From: Nitratireductor sp. ZSWI3
GTDB lineage: Bacteria > Pseudomonadota > Alphaproteobacteria > Rhizobiales > Rhizobiaceae
Length of the DNA: 64,000 nucleotides
Reading direction: 5' to 3'
Assembly: GCF_024655565.1 (NCBI RefSeq)
Contig: NZ_JANKOF010000009.1
Coordinates: 19,717-83,716 of the forward strand
Positions 1-8,833 of the stretch are shown one piece after another (within the stretch, counting starts at the first letter, position 1; every line of letters begins with the position of its first letter). The notes below the pieces were generated by a model, which was not told the origin of the DNA, did not search any database, and worked only from the letters and a program-made list of their open reading frames with translations. The position numbers and the translations under genes are program-made.

Positions 1-637
1 CAGGACGGGTGACGAGCCCACGGTAGTCAGGAAACGGCCGCGCCGAACGCAAGCCGAGCGATCGCAGGACACGCGGCGCCGGGTCTGCGCCGCCACGCTC
101 GATGCTCTGGCCGATGTCGGCTACCAGCAGATATCGACCTCGCAGATCGCCGCACTCGCGAAGGTGTCGCGTGGCGCGCTGACGCATCAGTTCCCGACGC
201 GAAACGACCTTCTGGTTGCGGCGTTCGAGTTCCTTGTCGGCCAGTGGAGGGAGGGCTATCCCTTCAAGACGGACGCCCCGCTGCGCCTGACCATCGACGA
301 GTTCATCGACACCGCCTGGACGGTGATGTTCTCCACCCGGCGCTACGTCGCCTCGCTCGAGCTGATGCTGGCCGCGCGGCTCGACGACGAGTTGGGGCAG
401 CGCCTGCGCAAGGTGCTCAGCGACTGGATCCTCGAGCGCGACGAGCGCGTCATCGAGATTCTCGGTGCCAGCCCGGGCGACAAGGATGCCGAGCTCTTCG
501 TACAGCTCAATCTGTGTGTGCTGCGCGGGGTTGCGGTGCATCGCAGCTTCGACAGCGATCCCTATTTCGCCGAACGGATCATCGCGCAGTGGAAGACGAT
601 AGCCCGTGCCCATTCTCCGTTGGGCACGGATTCGTGA
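1..637 (+). CDS. TetR/AcrR family transcriptional regulator (5' end outside the window)
   Basis: The reading frame is open from the first bases of the window, so the start codon lies upstream. An internal ATG at 164 would cut the DNA-binding domain in half and is not the start. The visible N-terminus carries the TetR helix-turn-helix: a run like TLDALADVGYQQISTSQIAA, then AKVSRGALTHQFPTRNDLL, the recognition-helix region typical of TetR/AcrR repressors. The rest is the variable ligand-binding/dimer domain. It lies tail-to-tail with the amidohydrolase genes that follow and is a natural candidate to control the nearby amidohydrolase/TRAP cluster, but the sequence does not prove this. The family assignment is firm; the ligand is unknown. 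Confidence 0.88.
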   Translation, partial: RTGDEPTVVRKRPRRTQAERSQDTRRRVCAATLDALADVGYQQISTSQIAALAKVSRGALTHQFPTRNDLLVAAFEFLVGQWREGYPFKTDAPLRLTIDEFIDTAWTVMFSTRRYVASLELMLAARLDDELGQRLRKVLSDWILERDERVIEILGASPGDKDAELFVQLNLCVLRGVAVHRSFDSDPYFAERIIAQWKTIARAHSPLGTDS

Positions 638-658
638 CGTTGGAGAACCGCGCGGCGA

Positions 659-1888
659 TCACAGCGCGTTCTTGAAGACCTGACCGCCGCGCATGATGAG
701 CGGAAGATGGGCACCCTGGCCGGTCAGCAGGGCAAGGTCTTCGAGCGGGTTGCCGTCGACCACGATCAGATCGGCATGCGCGCCGGGTGCGACCGTGCCG
801 ATCTCCCCCTCCATTCGCAGCACGCGGGCCGCGTCCACCGTGGCGGAGCGGATCACCGCATCGGCGGGGATATAGCGTCCGCGCAGGGTGAACTCGCCGC
901 TCTGCTGCGTCTGCATGCCGCCCAGAAGATCGGTTCCATAGCCCATCAGAACGCCGGCTTCGTGCATCTTCGCCAGCTTTTCCAGCCCGGCCTCGCGCAC
1001 ATCCTCGATCTTGGCCACCGAAGCGGGCGGAAGCCCGAATTTTGCGCCTTCTCGGGCGAGATAGTCGTAGGTGATGTTGGTCGGCACCACCGCGATCCCT
1101 TCGCGGGCGACGCGCGCGATGGTCGCGTCGCTCATCAGGTTGCCATGCTCGATGCATTCGATGCCGCAATCCAGTGCCCGGACGATCGCCTCGTCGGCAT
1201 AAAGATGGCCGGATACATAGGTTCCGAACCCCTTGGCGATCTCGACCATCGCCTTCAGCTCGTCGACCGAGAAGACCAGATAGCCGATCGGATCCGAAGG
1301 TGAGGAGACGCCACCATCCGCCATCACCTTGACGAATTGCGCGCCGTTCTTGAGCTCTTCGCGCGTTGCGCGCTGAACCTCGGCCACGCCGTCGACCACC
1401 CGTCCGAGCGAGCCGAGCTTGTCGGCATAGAAGCTGACATCGGCGTTGGAGTAGGGGCCCCGGTAGTCGGTGTGGCCGCCGGTCTGGGAAAGGGCCTTGC
1501 CGCAGATGACCAGGCGCGGGCCCTCGATCAATCCCTCCTCGACCGCCTTCTTGAGGCCGATATCGGCCCCGCCGAGATCGCGGACGGTGGTGAAGCCGCG
1601 CATCAGCATGTCGGCCATCAACTGTCGCGCGCGCAGCGCCACCAGGGCGTTGGGCAACAGGGCATTCGCCGCCAGATCGGCGGTGGTCGCGATCACATGG
1701 ACATGGCAGTCGATCAGGCCCGGCATGACGATCGCGCCACCGAGGTCGATCACCTCCTCGGCCTCGAAACGCACGCCCGTGCCCACTTCGGCAAAACGCC
1801 CGTTCTCGATGGCGATGTCGACCGGATCGGTCGGCTCGGGTCGTGTGCCGTCGACGATGCGGGCATTCTTGATCAGACAGGTCTTCAT
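659..1888 (-). CDS. Amidohydrolase family protein (imidazolonepropionase/prolidase-like), copy 2
   Basis: A 409-residue metal-dependent hydrolase of the amidohydrolase superfamily. Visible metal ligands are the His-x-His after strand 1 (LIDCHVHV, H62/H64), a probable carboxylated lysine (FVKVMADGG, K187), H228 (SGHLY), H248 (IEHGN) and the catalytic aspartate D320 (GYGTDLLGG). Such proteins act on cyclic amides or on acyl-amino acids and dipeptides; the substrate here is not determinable. The ATG at 1888 was chosen because it gives the usual N-terminal strand (KNARIVDG). The open frame runs much further upstream, but only antisense to the next gene. It lies 17 bp downstream of a paralogue and is probably co-transcribed with it. 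The divergent TRAP transporter suggests import of the substrate. Confidence 0.88.
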   Translation of the reverse strand: MKTCLIKNARIVDGTRPEPTDPVDIAIENGRFAEVGTGVRFEAEEVIDLGGAIVMPGLIDCHVHVIATTADLAANALLPNALVALRARQLMADMLMRGFTTVRDLGGADIGLKKAVEEGLIEGPRLVICGKALSQTGGHTDYRGPYSNADVSFYADKLGSLGRVVDGVAEVQRATREELKNGAQFVKVMADGGVSSPSDPIGYLVFSVDELKAMVEIAKGFGTYVSGHLYADEAIVRALDCGIECIEHGNLMSDATIARVAREGIAVVPTNITYDYLAREGAKFGLPPASVAKIEDVREAGLEKLAKMHEAGVLMGYGTDLLGGMQTQQSGEFTLRGRYIPADAVIRSATVDAARVLRMEGEIGTVAPGAHADLIVVDGNPLEDLALLTGQGAHLPLIMRGGQVFKNAL

Positions 1889-1905
1889 GGCTGCTTCTTT
1901 CCGTT

Positions 1906-3138
1906 TCACTGGGTCAGGCGGTCGCGATAGAGCTTGCCGTCCTTCATGATGAGCGGGATGTTCCGCCCTTGCTGGGTGAACGTTGCCGGGTCGGCGAGCG
2001 GGTCGCCGTCGACGACCAGTATGTCGGCCAGCGCACCGGGAGCGATGACCCCGATCCGGCCGCCCATCATCATCATCTCGGCATTGGCCGAGGTGGCCGA
2101 GATCAACGTGTCCACCGGCCGCTCGACCTGGGCACGCAGGGTGAACTCGTCGCATTGGTGGTCGTGCAGTTCGCTGCCGAGCAGATCGGTCCCGAAGCCG
2201 ATCGGTGTGCCGGCCTGGCGCGCGATGCGCACGCTTTGCAGCCCGAGTTCGCAGACCTGCGAGATCTTGCGCATCGATTCGGCCGTAAAGCCGTAGCGGT
2301 CGGCGAATTGCGTGAGGATGCTCGAGGCGACGAGGGTCGGCACGAGCCATGCCCCCTTGTCGCGCATGAGCTCCGCCGTCTCGCGGTCGATCAGGTTGCC
2401 GTGCTCGATGGTGCGCACCCCGGCTGCGACCGCGGCCTTGATGGAGCGCGGGTTGTAGGCATGCGCCATCACATAGGTGTTGAAGGCTTCGGCTTCCTCG
2501 ACGATGGCGCGCAGTTCCGCGATCGAATACTGTGTGACCTCGATCGGATCGCTGACGGAAGCAGCCCCGCCCGATGCCATGACCTTGATGAGATGGGCAC
2601 CCTTGCGCAATTCGTCGCGGGCCGCCTCGCGCACCTGCGCCACCCCGTCGGCGATGCGCCCGATCTGGGAGCCGATCAGGCCGGCGGTCTCGCCCGGCGC
2701 CAGGGTGCGCGGCCGCATGTCGCCATGCCCGCCCGTCTGGCTGAGCGCCATTCCCGAAATGACCATTCGCGGCCCCGGCACCACGCCTTCCTCGATGGCC
2801 CGCACATGGCCGCGATCGGCGCCGCCGGCATCGCGCACCGTGGTGAACCCGCGATCCAGCCAGCCCTTGGCGATGCGGTATGCATGCACGCTGACATAGC
2901 TGGCGTGATCCTTGCCGTAGGACAGGTCCACGCTGTTGGCGACGATGTGCACGTGAGCGTCGATCAGGCCGGGCATCAGCACCCGCCCGCCGCAATCGAT
3001 CACCACGGCTTCGGCGGGCGCCACGGGCGCCTCGCCCATGTCGCTTATCCGGTTTTCCTCCACGACGACGCTCAGCCCCTGCAGGTAGCTCTCCGTCTTG
3101 CCGTCGAAGATCCGTGCGTTCCTGAAGATGTATGTCAT
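1906..3138 (-). CDS. Amidohydrolase family protein (imidazolonepropionase/prolidase-like), copy 1
   Basis: A 410-residue paralogue of the preceding entry and the promoter-proximal gene of the pair. It has the same architecture: N-terminal beta segment (FRNARIFDGK), LMPGLIDAHVHI with the His-x-His metal site (H62/H64), TTVRDAGGAD, the lysine motif HLIKVMASGG, MAHAYN, IEHGN, and GTDLLGS for the catalytic aspartate. No signal peptide is seen, so it should act in the cytoplasm on imported substrate. Two copies in one operon suggest two related substrates or successive steps. Family is certain; substrate specificity is not. Confidence 0.9.
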   Translation of the reverse strand: MTYIFRNARIFDGKTESYLQGLSVVVEENRISDMGEAPVAPAEAVVIDCGGRVLMPGLIDAHVHIVANSVDLSYGKDHASYVSVHAYRIAKGWLDRGFTTVRDAGGADRGHVRAIEEGVVPGPRMVISGMALSQTGGHGDMRPRTLAPGETAGLIGSQIGRIADGVAQVREAARDELRKGAHLIKVMASGGAASVSDPIEVTQYSIAELRAIVEEAEAFNTYVMAHAYNPRSIKAAVAAGVRTIEHGNLIDRETAELMRDKGAWLVPTLVASSILTQFADRYGFTAESMRKISQVCELGLQSVRIARQAGTPIGFGTDLLGSELHDHQCDEFTLRAQVERPVDTLISATSANAEMMMMGGRIGVIAPGALADILVVDGDPLADPATFTQQGRNIPLIMKDGKLYRDRLTQ

Positions 3139-3362
3139 GGGCCTCGGGCTTATCTCTTGCGGGGGGCGATCGCGGCGTTATGCGGCACTTGATTTACGAA
3201 CAACATTGTGCGTAACTTAAAAACAGCACAGTCGGAAAGTTTCGTAAAGCGAATTCGCCCGCAGCGGTGATTTTACGGCTCTGCTTCACAGAGCGCGGCT
3301 CAGCGCCTCGACGGGAACAGGCGGGCCTTACCGGTCGCAGTCGAAACAAGGAGAACAGGGGA
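3139..3362. promoter_or_regulatory. Divergent control region between the amidohydrolase and TRAP operons
   Basis: A 224-bp gap between divergent start codons, so it must hold promoters in both directions. I see an inverted repeat TTACG (3194-3198) / CGTAA (3211-3215) separated by 12 bp, the size expected for a TetR-type operator, and a good ribosome-binding site AAGGAG at 3348-3353, nine bases before the TRAP binding-protein ATG. No convincing promoter hexamers were fixed. The operator role is inferred. Confidence 0.4.
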
Positions 3363-4343
3363 ATGTCGTTTCGTTTCAAAGCTGCCTTGATTGGCGCTGT
3401 CGTCGCCATGCCGCTTGCGGCGCAGGCCGAGAACTGGGATCTGGCCAACGAATATCCGGCCACCTCGATTCACGCGGAGATCGCGGATTTCTTCGCCAAG
3501 GCGGTAAAGGAGGGCACCAAGGGCGAGATCGAGATCGTCAACCACCATGGCGCCTCGCTGGGCTACAAGAGCATCGACCATTTCGATGCGGTGGGCGACG
3601 GCGCTCTTCAGCTCGCCTCGTCCTCCTTCGTGTTCTGGACCGGTATCGATCCGATCTTCCAGCTTCCGTCGCTGCCCTTCCTCGCGCCCACGGTCGAGGA
3701 CACCCGGAAGCTCTACGATCTGGCGAAGCCGGAATATGCGCAGGCACTCGACGAGGCGAACCAGGTGCTGCTGTTTGCCACGCCCTGGCCATCCTCGGGC
3801 CTGTGGGGCAACAAGCCGTTCGAAAGCGCGGACGACATGAAGGGCATCAAGGTGCGCACCTATGACACCGCCTCGACCGACACGATGCGCAATGCCGGCG
3901 CCTTTCCCGTGCAGATCGCCTGGGCCGACGTGCCCGCGCAGCTTTCGACCAACGCGATCGATTCCGTCCTGACATCGGCCGATGGCGGCGTCGGCGCACA
4001 GTTTTGGGAGATGCAGTCGAACTTCACCCAGGTGAACTACGCCATGCCATTGCAGGCGGTGCATCTGAACAAGGACGCCTGGAACGCTCTCGACGACGCG
4101 CAGCGCGAGGAGATCCGCAAGGCCGCGGCCGATGCGGAGGCCTTCGGCTGGAACCTGCTCGCCACGCGCACCGAGGAAAACTACGCCAAGATGCGCGAGC
4201 ACGGCATGACCGTGACGGAAGCCATCGACGGCGCGTTCGCCGATTTCCTGGGCGCCTCGGCGCAGCCTTTCATCGATGCCTGGGTCGAGAAGGCCGGCCC
4301 GGAGGCGAGGAAACTCCTCGACGCCTACAAGGCCCAGCGTTGA
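3363..4343 (+). CDS. TRAP transporter substrate-binding protein (DctP family)
   Basis: A 326-residue periplasmic solute receptor for a tripartite ATP-independent periplasmic transporter. Residues 1-22 form a signal peptide (hydrophobic ALIGAVVAMPLA, then AQAEN at the cleavage site). The mature part shows DctP features: EIVNHHGASLGY, an arginine in a KGIKVRTYD segment that in this family contacts the ligand carboxylate, and a LNKDAWNAL helix near the C-terminus. The start at 3363 follows AAGGAG at nine bases; an upstream in-frame extension lacks a signal sequence. It is first in a dctP-dctQ-dctM order. The ligand is probably an organic acid, perhaps the substrate or product of the divergent amidohydrolases. 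Confidence 0.92.
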   Translation: MSFRFKAALIGAVVAMPLAAQAENWDLANEYPATSIHAEIADFFAKAVKEGTKGEIEIVNHHGASLGYKSIDHFDAVGDGALQLASSSFVFWTGIDPIFQLPSLPFLAPTVEDTRKLYDLAKPEYAQALDEANQVLLFATPWPSSGLWGNKPFESADDMKGIKVRTYDTASTDTMRNAGAFPVQIAWADVPAQLSTNAIDSVLTSADGGVGAQFWEMQSNFTQVNYAMPLQAVHLNKDAWNALDDAQREEIRKAAADAEAFGWNLLATRTEENYAKMREHGMTVTEAIDGAFADFLGASAQPFIDAWVEKAGPEARKLLDAYKAQR

Positions 4344-4411
4344 CCCCAAGTCACGGAGCCGGATCTGCGTGCTCCGTGACGCCCATCACCGTTCGAAGGG
4401 AGCCGGGCGAC

Positions 4412-4933
4412 ATGCAGCGTTTCTATCGCGTGGCCTATTTCCTGTCAGTCTGCGCGGCCACAGTGGCGGCGGCGGCGCTGGTGCTGATGGTGGCGATGAT
4501 CATCTACGAGATCGCGCTGCGTTACTTCTTTTCGACCTCCACATTCGTGCTCGGCGAATTCGTCGGCTATGGCGTCTCGATCTGCGTGTTGTGGTCGCTC
4601 GGCTACACGCTCGAACACAATGGCCTGATCCGCGTCAATCTGCTCATGCAGAGCCTGCGCCCCGGCTGGCAAAGGGGGCTCGAGGTCTGTGCCGCGCTCG
4701 CCACCGCCGCCATGACATTCGGCCTGGCGCTCGAATTCCTGAAGCGGGCAATGCGCGCCTGGTCGCGCGGCACCGTCTCGGCCTCCCTGGCCGAAGTGCC
4801 CATATGGATTCCCGAAGGCGTGGTCCTGGTCGGCCTGTCGCTCTTCACCTTGCAACTCGTCGCCCACGCGCTGCGCGTTGCGGCCGGACATCCGAGCCCC
4901 GCCCGCATCGATCCCCATGTGCTGACCGAATGA
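4412..4933 (+). CDS. TRAP transporter small permease (DctQ family)
   Basis: A 173-residue membrane protein with four predicted transmembrane helices (about residues 9-33, 45-66, 88-110 and 130-155), the standard DctQ layout. A segment like YEIALRYFF in helix 1 is characteristic of the family. It partners the large permease encoded next and stabilises the transporter in the inner membrane. The ATG at 4412 was chosen as the first methionine before helix 1; the open frame upstream overlaps the binding-protein gene. Confidence 0.9.
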   Translation: MQRFYRVAYFLSVCAATVAAAALVLMVAMIIYEIALRYFFSTSTFVLGEFVGYGVSICVLWSLGYTLEHNGLIRVNLLMQSLRPGWQRGLEVCAALATAAMTFGLALEFLKRAMRAWSRGTVSASLAEVPIWIPEGVVLVGLSLFTLQLVAHALRVAAGHPSPARIDPHVLTE

Positions 4934-4979
4934 CCGTCCGCGCTTTTCCATTCCCTCTCGCCGCTCTGGATACCGCCTC

Positions 4980-6290
4980 ATGGATGCACTGATCAGCGCA
5001 TTCGTCGTGCTGGCCCTGCTGGTCCTTTTTCTGGGCGCCGGATTGTGGGTCTTCGCCTCGCTCAGCCTCGTCGCCGTTTCCTCGCTCGTCCTGCTCTTCG
5101 GCATGGACCTGTCGCGGATCGGCTCGATCGCGGCCAACATCGTCTATCGCTATTCATCGTCCTGGGAGCTGTCGGCCATCCCCATGTTCATCTGGATGGG
5201 CGAAATCATCTTCCGCACCGACATATCGGCCCGGCTGTTTCGCGGCCTGTCGCCTTTCGTGGCCTATATCCCGGGCCGCCTGCTGCACACCAATGTGCTC
5301 GGCTGCACGCTTTTCGCCGCCGTTTCGGGTTCGTCTCCTGCAACGACCGCGACGGTGGGCAAGATCACGACCGGCGAACTCTTCCACCGTGGCTACGACC
5401 GATCGCTGACCGTCGGCTCGCTGGCCGGTGCGGGCAGCCTCGGCCTGTTGATCCCGCCGTCGATCGTGATGATCGTCTACGGCATCCTTGCCGAGCAGTC
5501 GATCAGCCGTCTGTTCGCCGCCGGCATTGTGCCGGGATTGATGATCGCCGGGCTCTATTCGGGCTATCTGATGCTGCGCGCGATCGTCGATCCGAGCCTC
5601 GTGCCGGAAGAGCGCATAAGGTATCGGCCGCTCGACTTCCTCAAGGCGTTTCTCGATCTGGTGCCGCTCACCGTGCTCATGACGATCGTGCTCGGCTCGA
5701 TCTACACCGGCATTGCGACACCCTCCGAGGCCGCCGCCGTGGGCGTGCTCGCGGCGACCGTGATCGTGATCCTTACGCGGCAGTTCTCGCTGCGGCTGAT
5801 GCGCGACACGCTGCTCGGCGCGCTCAGAACCTCGACGATGGTGGCCTCGATCCTGATCTGCGCCGCCGTGCTCACGACGGCGATGGGCTATCTGCACATC
5901 CCGGCGAATGTCGCGGCCGGCATTGCCGCGCTGGATCTGTCGCCGTGGTGGCTGATCTTCGCGCTGTCGCTCTTCTATCTGGGGCTCGGCTTCTTCCTCG
6001 ACGGCAACTCCATCGTCGTGATGAGCTTGCCGATCGCCTTGCCGCTGGCGCTGCAGGCCGGCTTCGATCCAATCTGGTTCGGGGTCTATCTGGTCCTGAT
6101 GGTCGAGATGGCACAGGTGACGCCCCCGGTCGGTTTCAACCTGTTCGTGCTGCAGGGCATCACCGGCCTTTCCATCGGCTATGTCGCCCGTGCCGCCGCG
6201 CCGTTCTTCGCGCTGATGCTGCTCGGCGTCGTGCTGCTGGCCGTGTTCCCGCAGATCGCGCTGTGGCTGCCGAATCTCCTTTTCAACTGA
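4980..6290 (+). CDS. TRAP transporter large permease (DctM family)
   Basis: A 436-residue polytopic inner-membrane protein, the ion-coupled transport channel of the TRAP system. About 12 hydrophobic segments are visible. Family landmarks include GSSPATTATVGKI, AGSLGLLIPPSIVMIVYG and a C-terminal VTPPVGFNLFVL motif. Length matches DctM (420-440). It is separated from the small permease by 46 bp and followed at 16 bp by a GAF protein, so all four genes probably form one operon. Confidence 0.93.
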   Translation: MDALISAFVVLALLVLFLGAGLWVFASLSLVAVSSLVLLFGMDLSRIGSIAANIVYRYSSSWELSAIPMFIWMGEIIFRTDISARLFRGLSPFVAYIPGRLLHTNVLGCTLFAAVSGSSPATTATVGKITTGELFHRGYDRSLTVGSLAGAGSLGLLIPPSIVMIVYGILAEQSISRLFAAGIVPGLMIAGLYSGYLMLRAIVDPSLVPEERIRYRPLDFLKAFLDLVPLTVLMTIVLGSIYTGIATPSEAAAVGVLAATVIVILTRQFSLRLMRDTLLGALRTSTMVASILICAAVLTTAMGYLHIPANVAAGIAALDLSPWWLIFALSLFYLGLGFFLDGNSIVVMSLPIALPLALQAGFDPIWFGVYLVLMVEMAQVTPPVGFNLFVLQGITGLSIGYVARAAAPFFALMLLGVVLLAVFPQIALWLPNLLFN

Positions 6291-6306
6291 CGCCGAAACA
6301 TTCATC

Positions 6307-6825
6307 GTGACCCTTCCGATAAGCACCACCATCACCCGAATTCTGCGCTTGCAGGCACAGGACAACCAGCCGATGCGCATGTTCCGCGCGGTCGAGGAAG
6401 CCTGCCGGGATCGTTTCGGCTTCCGGCTGCTGACCGTCCTCGCATACGATCCGCAGCGCAACGACACATGGCGCGCCTACAGCAGCGATCCGCAAAACTA
6501 CCCGCGGCGGGCGCGCAAGCCGATGGGCGTGACGCAGTGGGGACAGCGCGTCCTGCACGAGCGCAAGAGCTGGTTCGGAAACGGCCCCGAGGACATCCGC
6601 TGGGCCTATCCCGATGCCGATCTCATCCTGTCGCTCGGCTGCGAAGCCACCGCCAATGCGCCGATCGTCTGGAACGGCCGCACCCTGGGAGCATTGTCGA
6701 TAAACGGCAGCGGCGAGGCCTACCGGCCGCAGATGCTCGGCGAACTCGAGCTGCTCGCGAGCCTTCTCGTTGCCGCAATGCGTGATCTTGACGGGTGCCC
6801 CTCCGGTCACGCTGCGGCGGGATAG
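6307..6825 (+). CDS. GAF domain-containing protein
   Basis: A 172-residue soluble protein starting at GTG, 16 bp after the permease stop. One GAF-like fold occupies most of it: an N-terminal helix region (MFRAVEEACRDRFGFRLLTVLAYDP), a central strand/loop segment and a C-terminal NGRTLGALSINGSGEAY strand pair followed by a helix. GAF domains bind small ligands. Stand-alone GAF proteins beside TRAP and amidohydrolase genes are seen in other alphaproteobacteria, perhaps as ligand sensors or accessory binding proteins. No catalytic or output domain is visible. Exact role unknown. Confidence 0.8.
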   Translation: MTLPISTTITRILRLQAQDNQPMRMFRAVEEACRDRFGFRLLTVLAYDPQRNDTWRAYSSDPQNYPRRARKPMGVTQWGQRVLHERKSWFGNGPEDIRWAYPDADLILSLGCEATANAPIVWNGRTLGALSINGSGEAYRPQMLGELELLASLLVAAMRDLDGCPSGHAAAG

Positions 6826-6830
6826 GTCCG

Positions 6831-6850
6831 GGGAGCACAAAACTGCTCCC
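6831..6850 (+). terminator. Hairpin after the TRAP/GAF operon (possible terminator)
   Basis: GGGAGCA (6831-6837) pairs with TGCTCCC (6844-6850) around a six-base loop just after the GAF gene stop. There is no T-run after it, so a rho-independent role is uncertain. Nothing else is recognisable up to the tRNA at 7028. Confidence 0.4.
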
Positions 6851-7027
6851 GCCCGTCGAACTTCTGATCAAGGTCGTTACTCTGCCGTTCTTTAGAGGCG
6901 CAAAAGTCCTCCTCATCGCACCAAGGTGATTGAGCGGTCGCGGGAGATGGGCCAGCAACGCTGCCGCAAGGGCACGATAGTGTCCAAAAAGGCAAAACAG
7001 CGTGGCAATCGACAATTCAAAGAGAAA

Positions 7028-7104
7028 TGGCGCGCCCGAAGAGATTCGAACTCCTGACCCCCAGATTCGTAGTCTGGTGCTCTATCCAGCTGAGCTACGG
7101 GCGC
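7028..7104 (-). tRNA. tRNA-Arg (anticodon ACG)
   Basis: Read on the minus strand, a complete cloverleaf: acceptor stem GCGCCCG pairing with CGGGCGC, D arm AGCTCAGCTGGATAGAGC, anticodon stem CCAGA/TCTGG enclosing the loop CTACGAA with anticodon ACG, and T loop GTTCGAATC. A genomically encoded CCA end is present at 7028-7030. ACG (read ICG after deamination) decodes CGU/CGC/CGA arginine codons. Confidence 0.97.
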
Positions 7105-7269
7105 GTCGGCTGCCGTAAAGGCGGCCGGTGTGGCAGTCGGTGACTGCCGACCGCGGTTACCTAACGAGTGATGCCGACAAATGCAAGCGGCAACATCCGA
7201 AATTCCGACATATCTTTTCACGCGTCCTTCATGAAGCGGCGGGCGAGGGCGGCCCGGCGCCGGAGCGGC

Positions 7270-8724
7270 TTAGCGCAGCGCGTGCTGATCGGGGATGGTG
7301 ATGGCGAAGACCGTGTGGCCGCCCATGCTTTCGACGAGCTCCAGGTCGCCGCCATGGGCCCGCACGAGCTCCTGGGCGATCGCCAGGCCGAGCCCGGTCC
7401 CACCGCTCTTGGCGGAGCCGCGAAACGGCGCAAAGAGGTTCTCTCGGGCCTTTTGCGGCAGGCCGGGCCCGGTGTCGGCGACGAGGATGCGCGTCGTGCC
7501 GTCGAGCCGCTCGGCGCTGATCGTCAGGCGCCGCACCAGGCTGGGATCGTCGTCGCCGGCCATGGCCTGGATGGCGTTGCGGCAGAGATTGGCGAGGGCG
7601 CGGAAGAGCTGCTCCGAATCGGCATCCACCTCGAAGGCGGGATCGACGGCGTTGACGAATTCGATGCGGTTTCCCGAATCGAGCGGCAGGGCGCTCTGCA
7701 CCTCGTCGACCAGCTGGTTGAGGCGCAGCCGGCGCCGGTTCGGCGGCGCTTCCTGGGTCCGGCCGTAGTTGAGAACGCCCTCGGAGTAGGCCACGGCGCG
7801 GTCCAGCGCCCGCAGGAGGCGCGGCGTGAGCGTCTTGACGGCCGGGTCGTCGATCATGCTCAGCCGGTCCGATATCAGATGCGCCGAGGCCAGCATGTTG
7901 CGCATGTCGTGGTTGATCTTCGAGACGGCGAGGCCGAGATCGGCAAGCCGCTTCTGCTCGCCCAGCGTCTTCTGCAGCGCCGACTGCATCCGCGCCAGTT
8001 CCCGCTCGGCGACGCCGATCTCGTCGCCCCGCCGTTCGGGGACGATGACGCGGCGCGGGTCGTCGGGGGCTTCGGCGAAGGACAGCATCGAGCCGGTCAT
8101 GGCACGGATCGGCCGGATCATGATCCGGTTGATGGCGTAGAACACCAGCGTTGCCGTGAAGAGCGAGATGATCAGCGACAGGAAGGCCACGTTGCGCGCA
8201 TAGATCAGCATGGCGGTGCGCAGGCCCGCATCGGGAATGAGGATTTCGAACACCTTGCCGCTTTCGCCGACGGTGCCGAAGATCCGGAACACCTGGTCGC
8301 CGCCGAAGAAGAGGGTGCTGAAAGTATGCCGGATCGCCGCAAGCGGCGAGATCGTGTCGAGGTCGAGATGGGCGTCGACCGTCGGCGGCATGTCGGAGAT
8401 GACGAGGATGCGTGAAGCGGCCGCATCGCGCACGGCGATCGCCTTGACGCCCGTCGCCATCAGGATCTCGTCACGGATCGGCGGGGCGAGCGCGCTGTCG
8501 CCCTCTTCCATCAGGAGAACGCTGACGGCGGCGGCGTTGGTCAGCCGCTGCATCATCCATTGCATGCCGAAATTGGCGACGGAGGGGATGAAGATCAGCA
8601 CCTCGGCGATCATCACGAACAGCACCGTCAGCACCAGGAGCTTCGTCGACAGGCCGCGCGTCAGGGGCACCACATCGGTGACGGTGGTCTCCTCTTCCGC
8701 GTTGTGCGACGTCCTGTCTGCCAT
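7270..8724 (-). CDS. Membrane sensor histidine kinase (orphan)
   Basis: A 484-residue two-component sensor kinase. Transmembrane helices at about residues 28-50 and 178-200 bracket an extracytoplasmic sensor region with no domain I recognise. A HAMP-like linker follows (NRIMIRPIRAMTGSM). The phosphoacceptor H-box is KINHDMRNMLASA, an HxMRN form rather than the classical HELRTPL. The ATPase domain has the N box (LANLCRNAIQAM), G1 (VADTGPGLP) and G2 (GGTGLGLAIAQ). No response regulator gene adjoins it, so its partner must be elsewhere. Signal unknown. Confidence 0.92.
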   Translation of the reverse strand: MADRTSHNAEEETTVTDVVPLTRGLSTKLLVLTVLFVMIAEVLIFIPSVANFGMQWMMQRLTNAAAVSVLLMEEGDSALAPPIRDEILMATGVKAIAVRDAAASRILVISDMPPTVDAHLDLDTISPLAAIRHTFSTLFFGGDQVFRIFGTVGESGKVFEILIPDAGLRTAMLIYARNVAFLSLIISLFTATLVFYAINRIMIRPIRAMTGSMLSFAEAPDDPRRVIVPERRGDEIGVAERELARMQSALQKTLGEQKRLADLGLAVSKINHDMRNMLASAHLISDRLSMIDDPAVKTLTPRLLRALDRAVAYSEGVLNYGRTQEAPPNRRRLRLNQLVDEVQSALPLDSGNRIEFVNAVDPAFEVDADSEQLFRALANLCRNAIQAMAGDDDPSLVRRLTISAERLDGTTRILVADTGPGLPQKARENLFAPFRGSAKSGGTGLGLAIAQELVRAHGGDLELVESMGGHTVFAITIPDQHALR

Positions 8725-8782
8725 TGCCGGCGCCTTTCACGTCCGCTCCGCGGCATAGAGTGCCGCAGCCATTCGGGCATGC

Positions 8783-8833
8783 TGGTGGTGCGATCCCAAC
8801 AGATGGGTACCATCTGTTTCGGTCAGACCACTA
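8783..8833. repeat. Short palindromic dispersed element, copy 1 (deleted form)
   Basis: A 51-bp element with near-inverted ends TGGTGGT / ACCACTA and a perfect inner hairpin AACAGATGG-GTA-CCATCTGTT (8798-8818). It shares the left end GGTGCGATCC, the CAGATGG hairpin and the right end GGTCAGACCACTA with the larger copy at 11817-11936. Its last three bases supply the TAG stop codon of the minus-strand flavoprotein gene. Confidence 0.75.

Noticed and set aside
659..2995. A single 778-residue reading frame across both amidohydrolase genes
   Set aside because: The part beyond 1888 is arginine-rich and lies in a wrong frame of the upstream amidohydrolase gene, which is itself clearly coding. The true gene starts at 1888.
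7168..8415. Long plus-strand open frame opposite the histidine kinase
   Set aside because: Its translation is rich in Arg/Asp/His/Gly with no domain, as expected from the complement of a high-GC gene. The kinase motifs are unambiguous.
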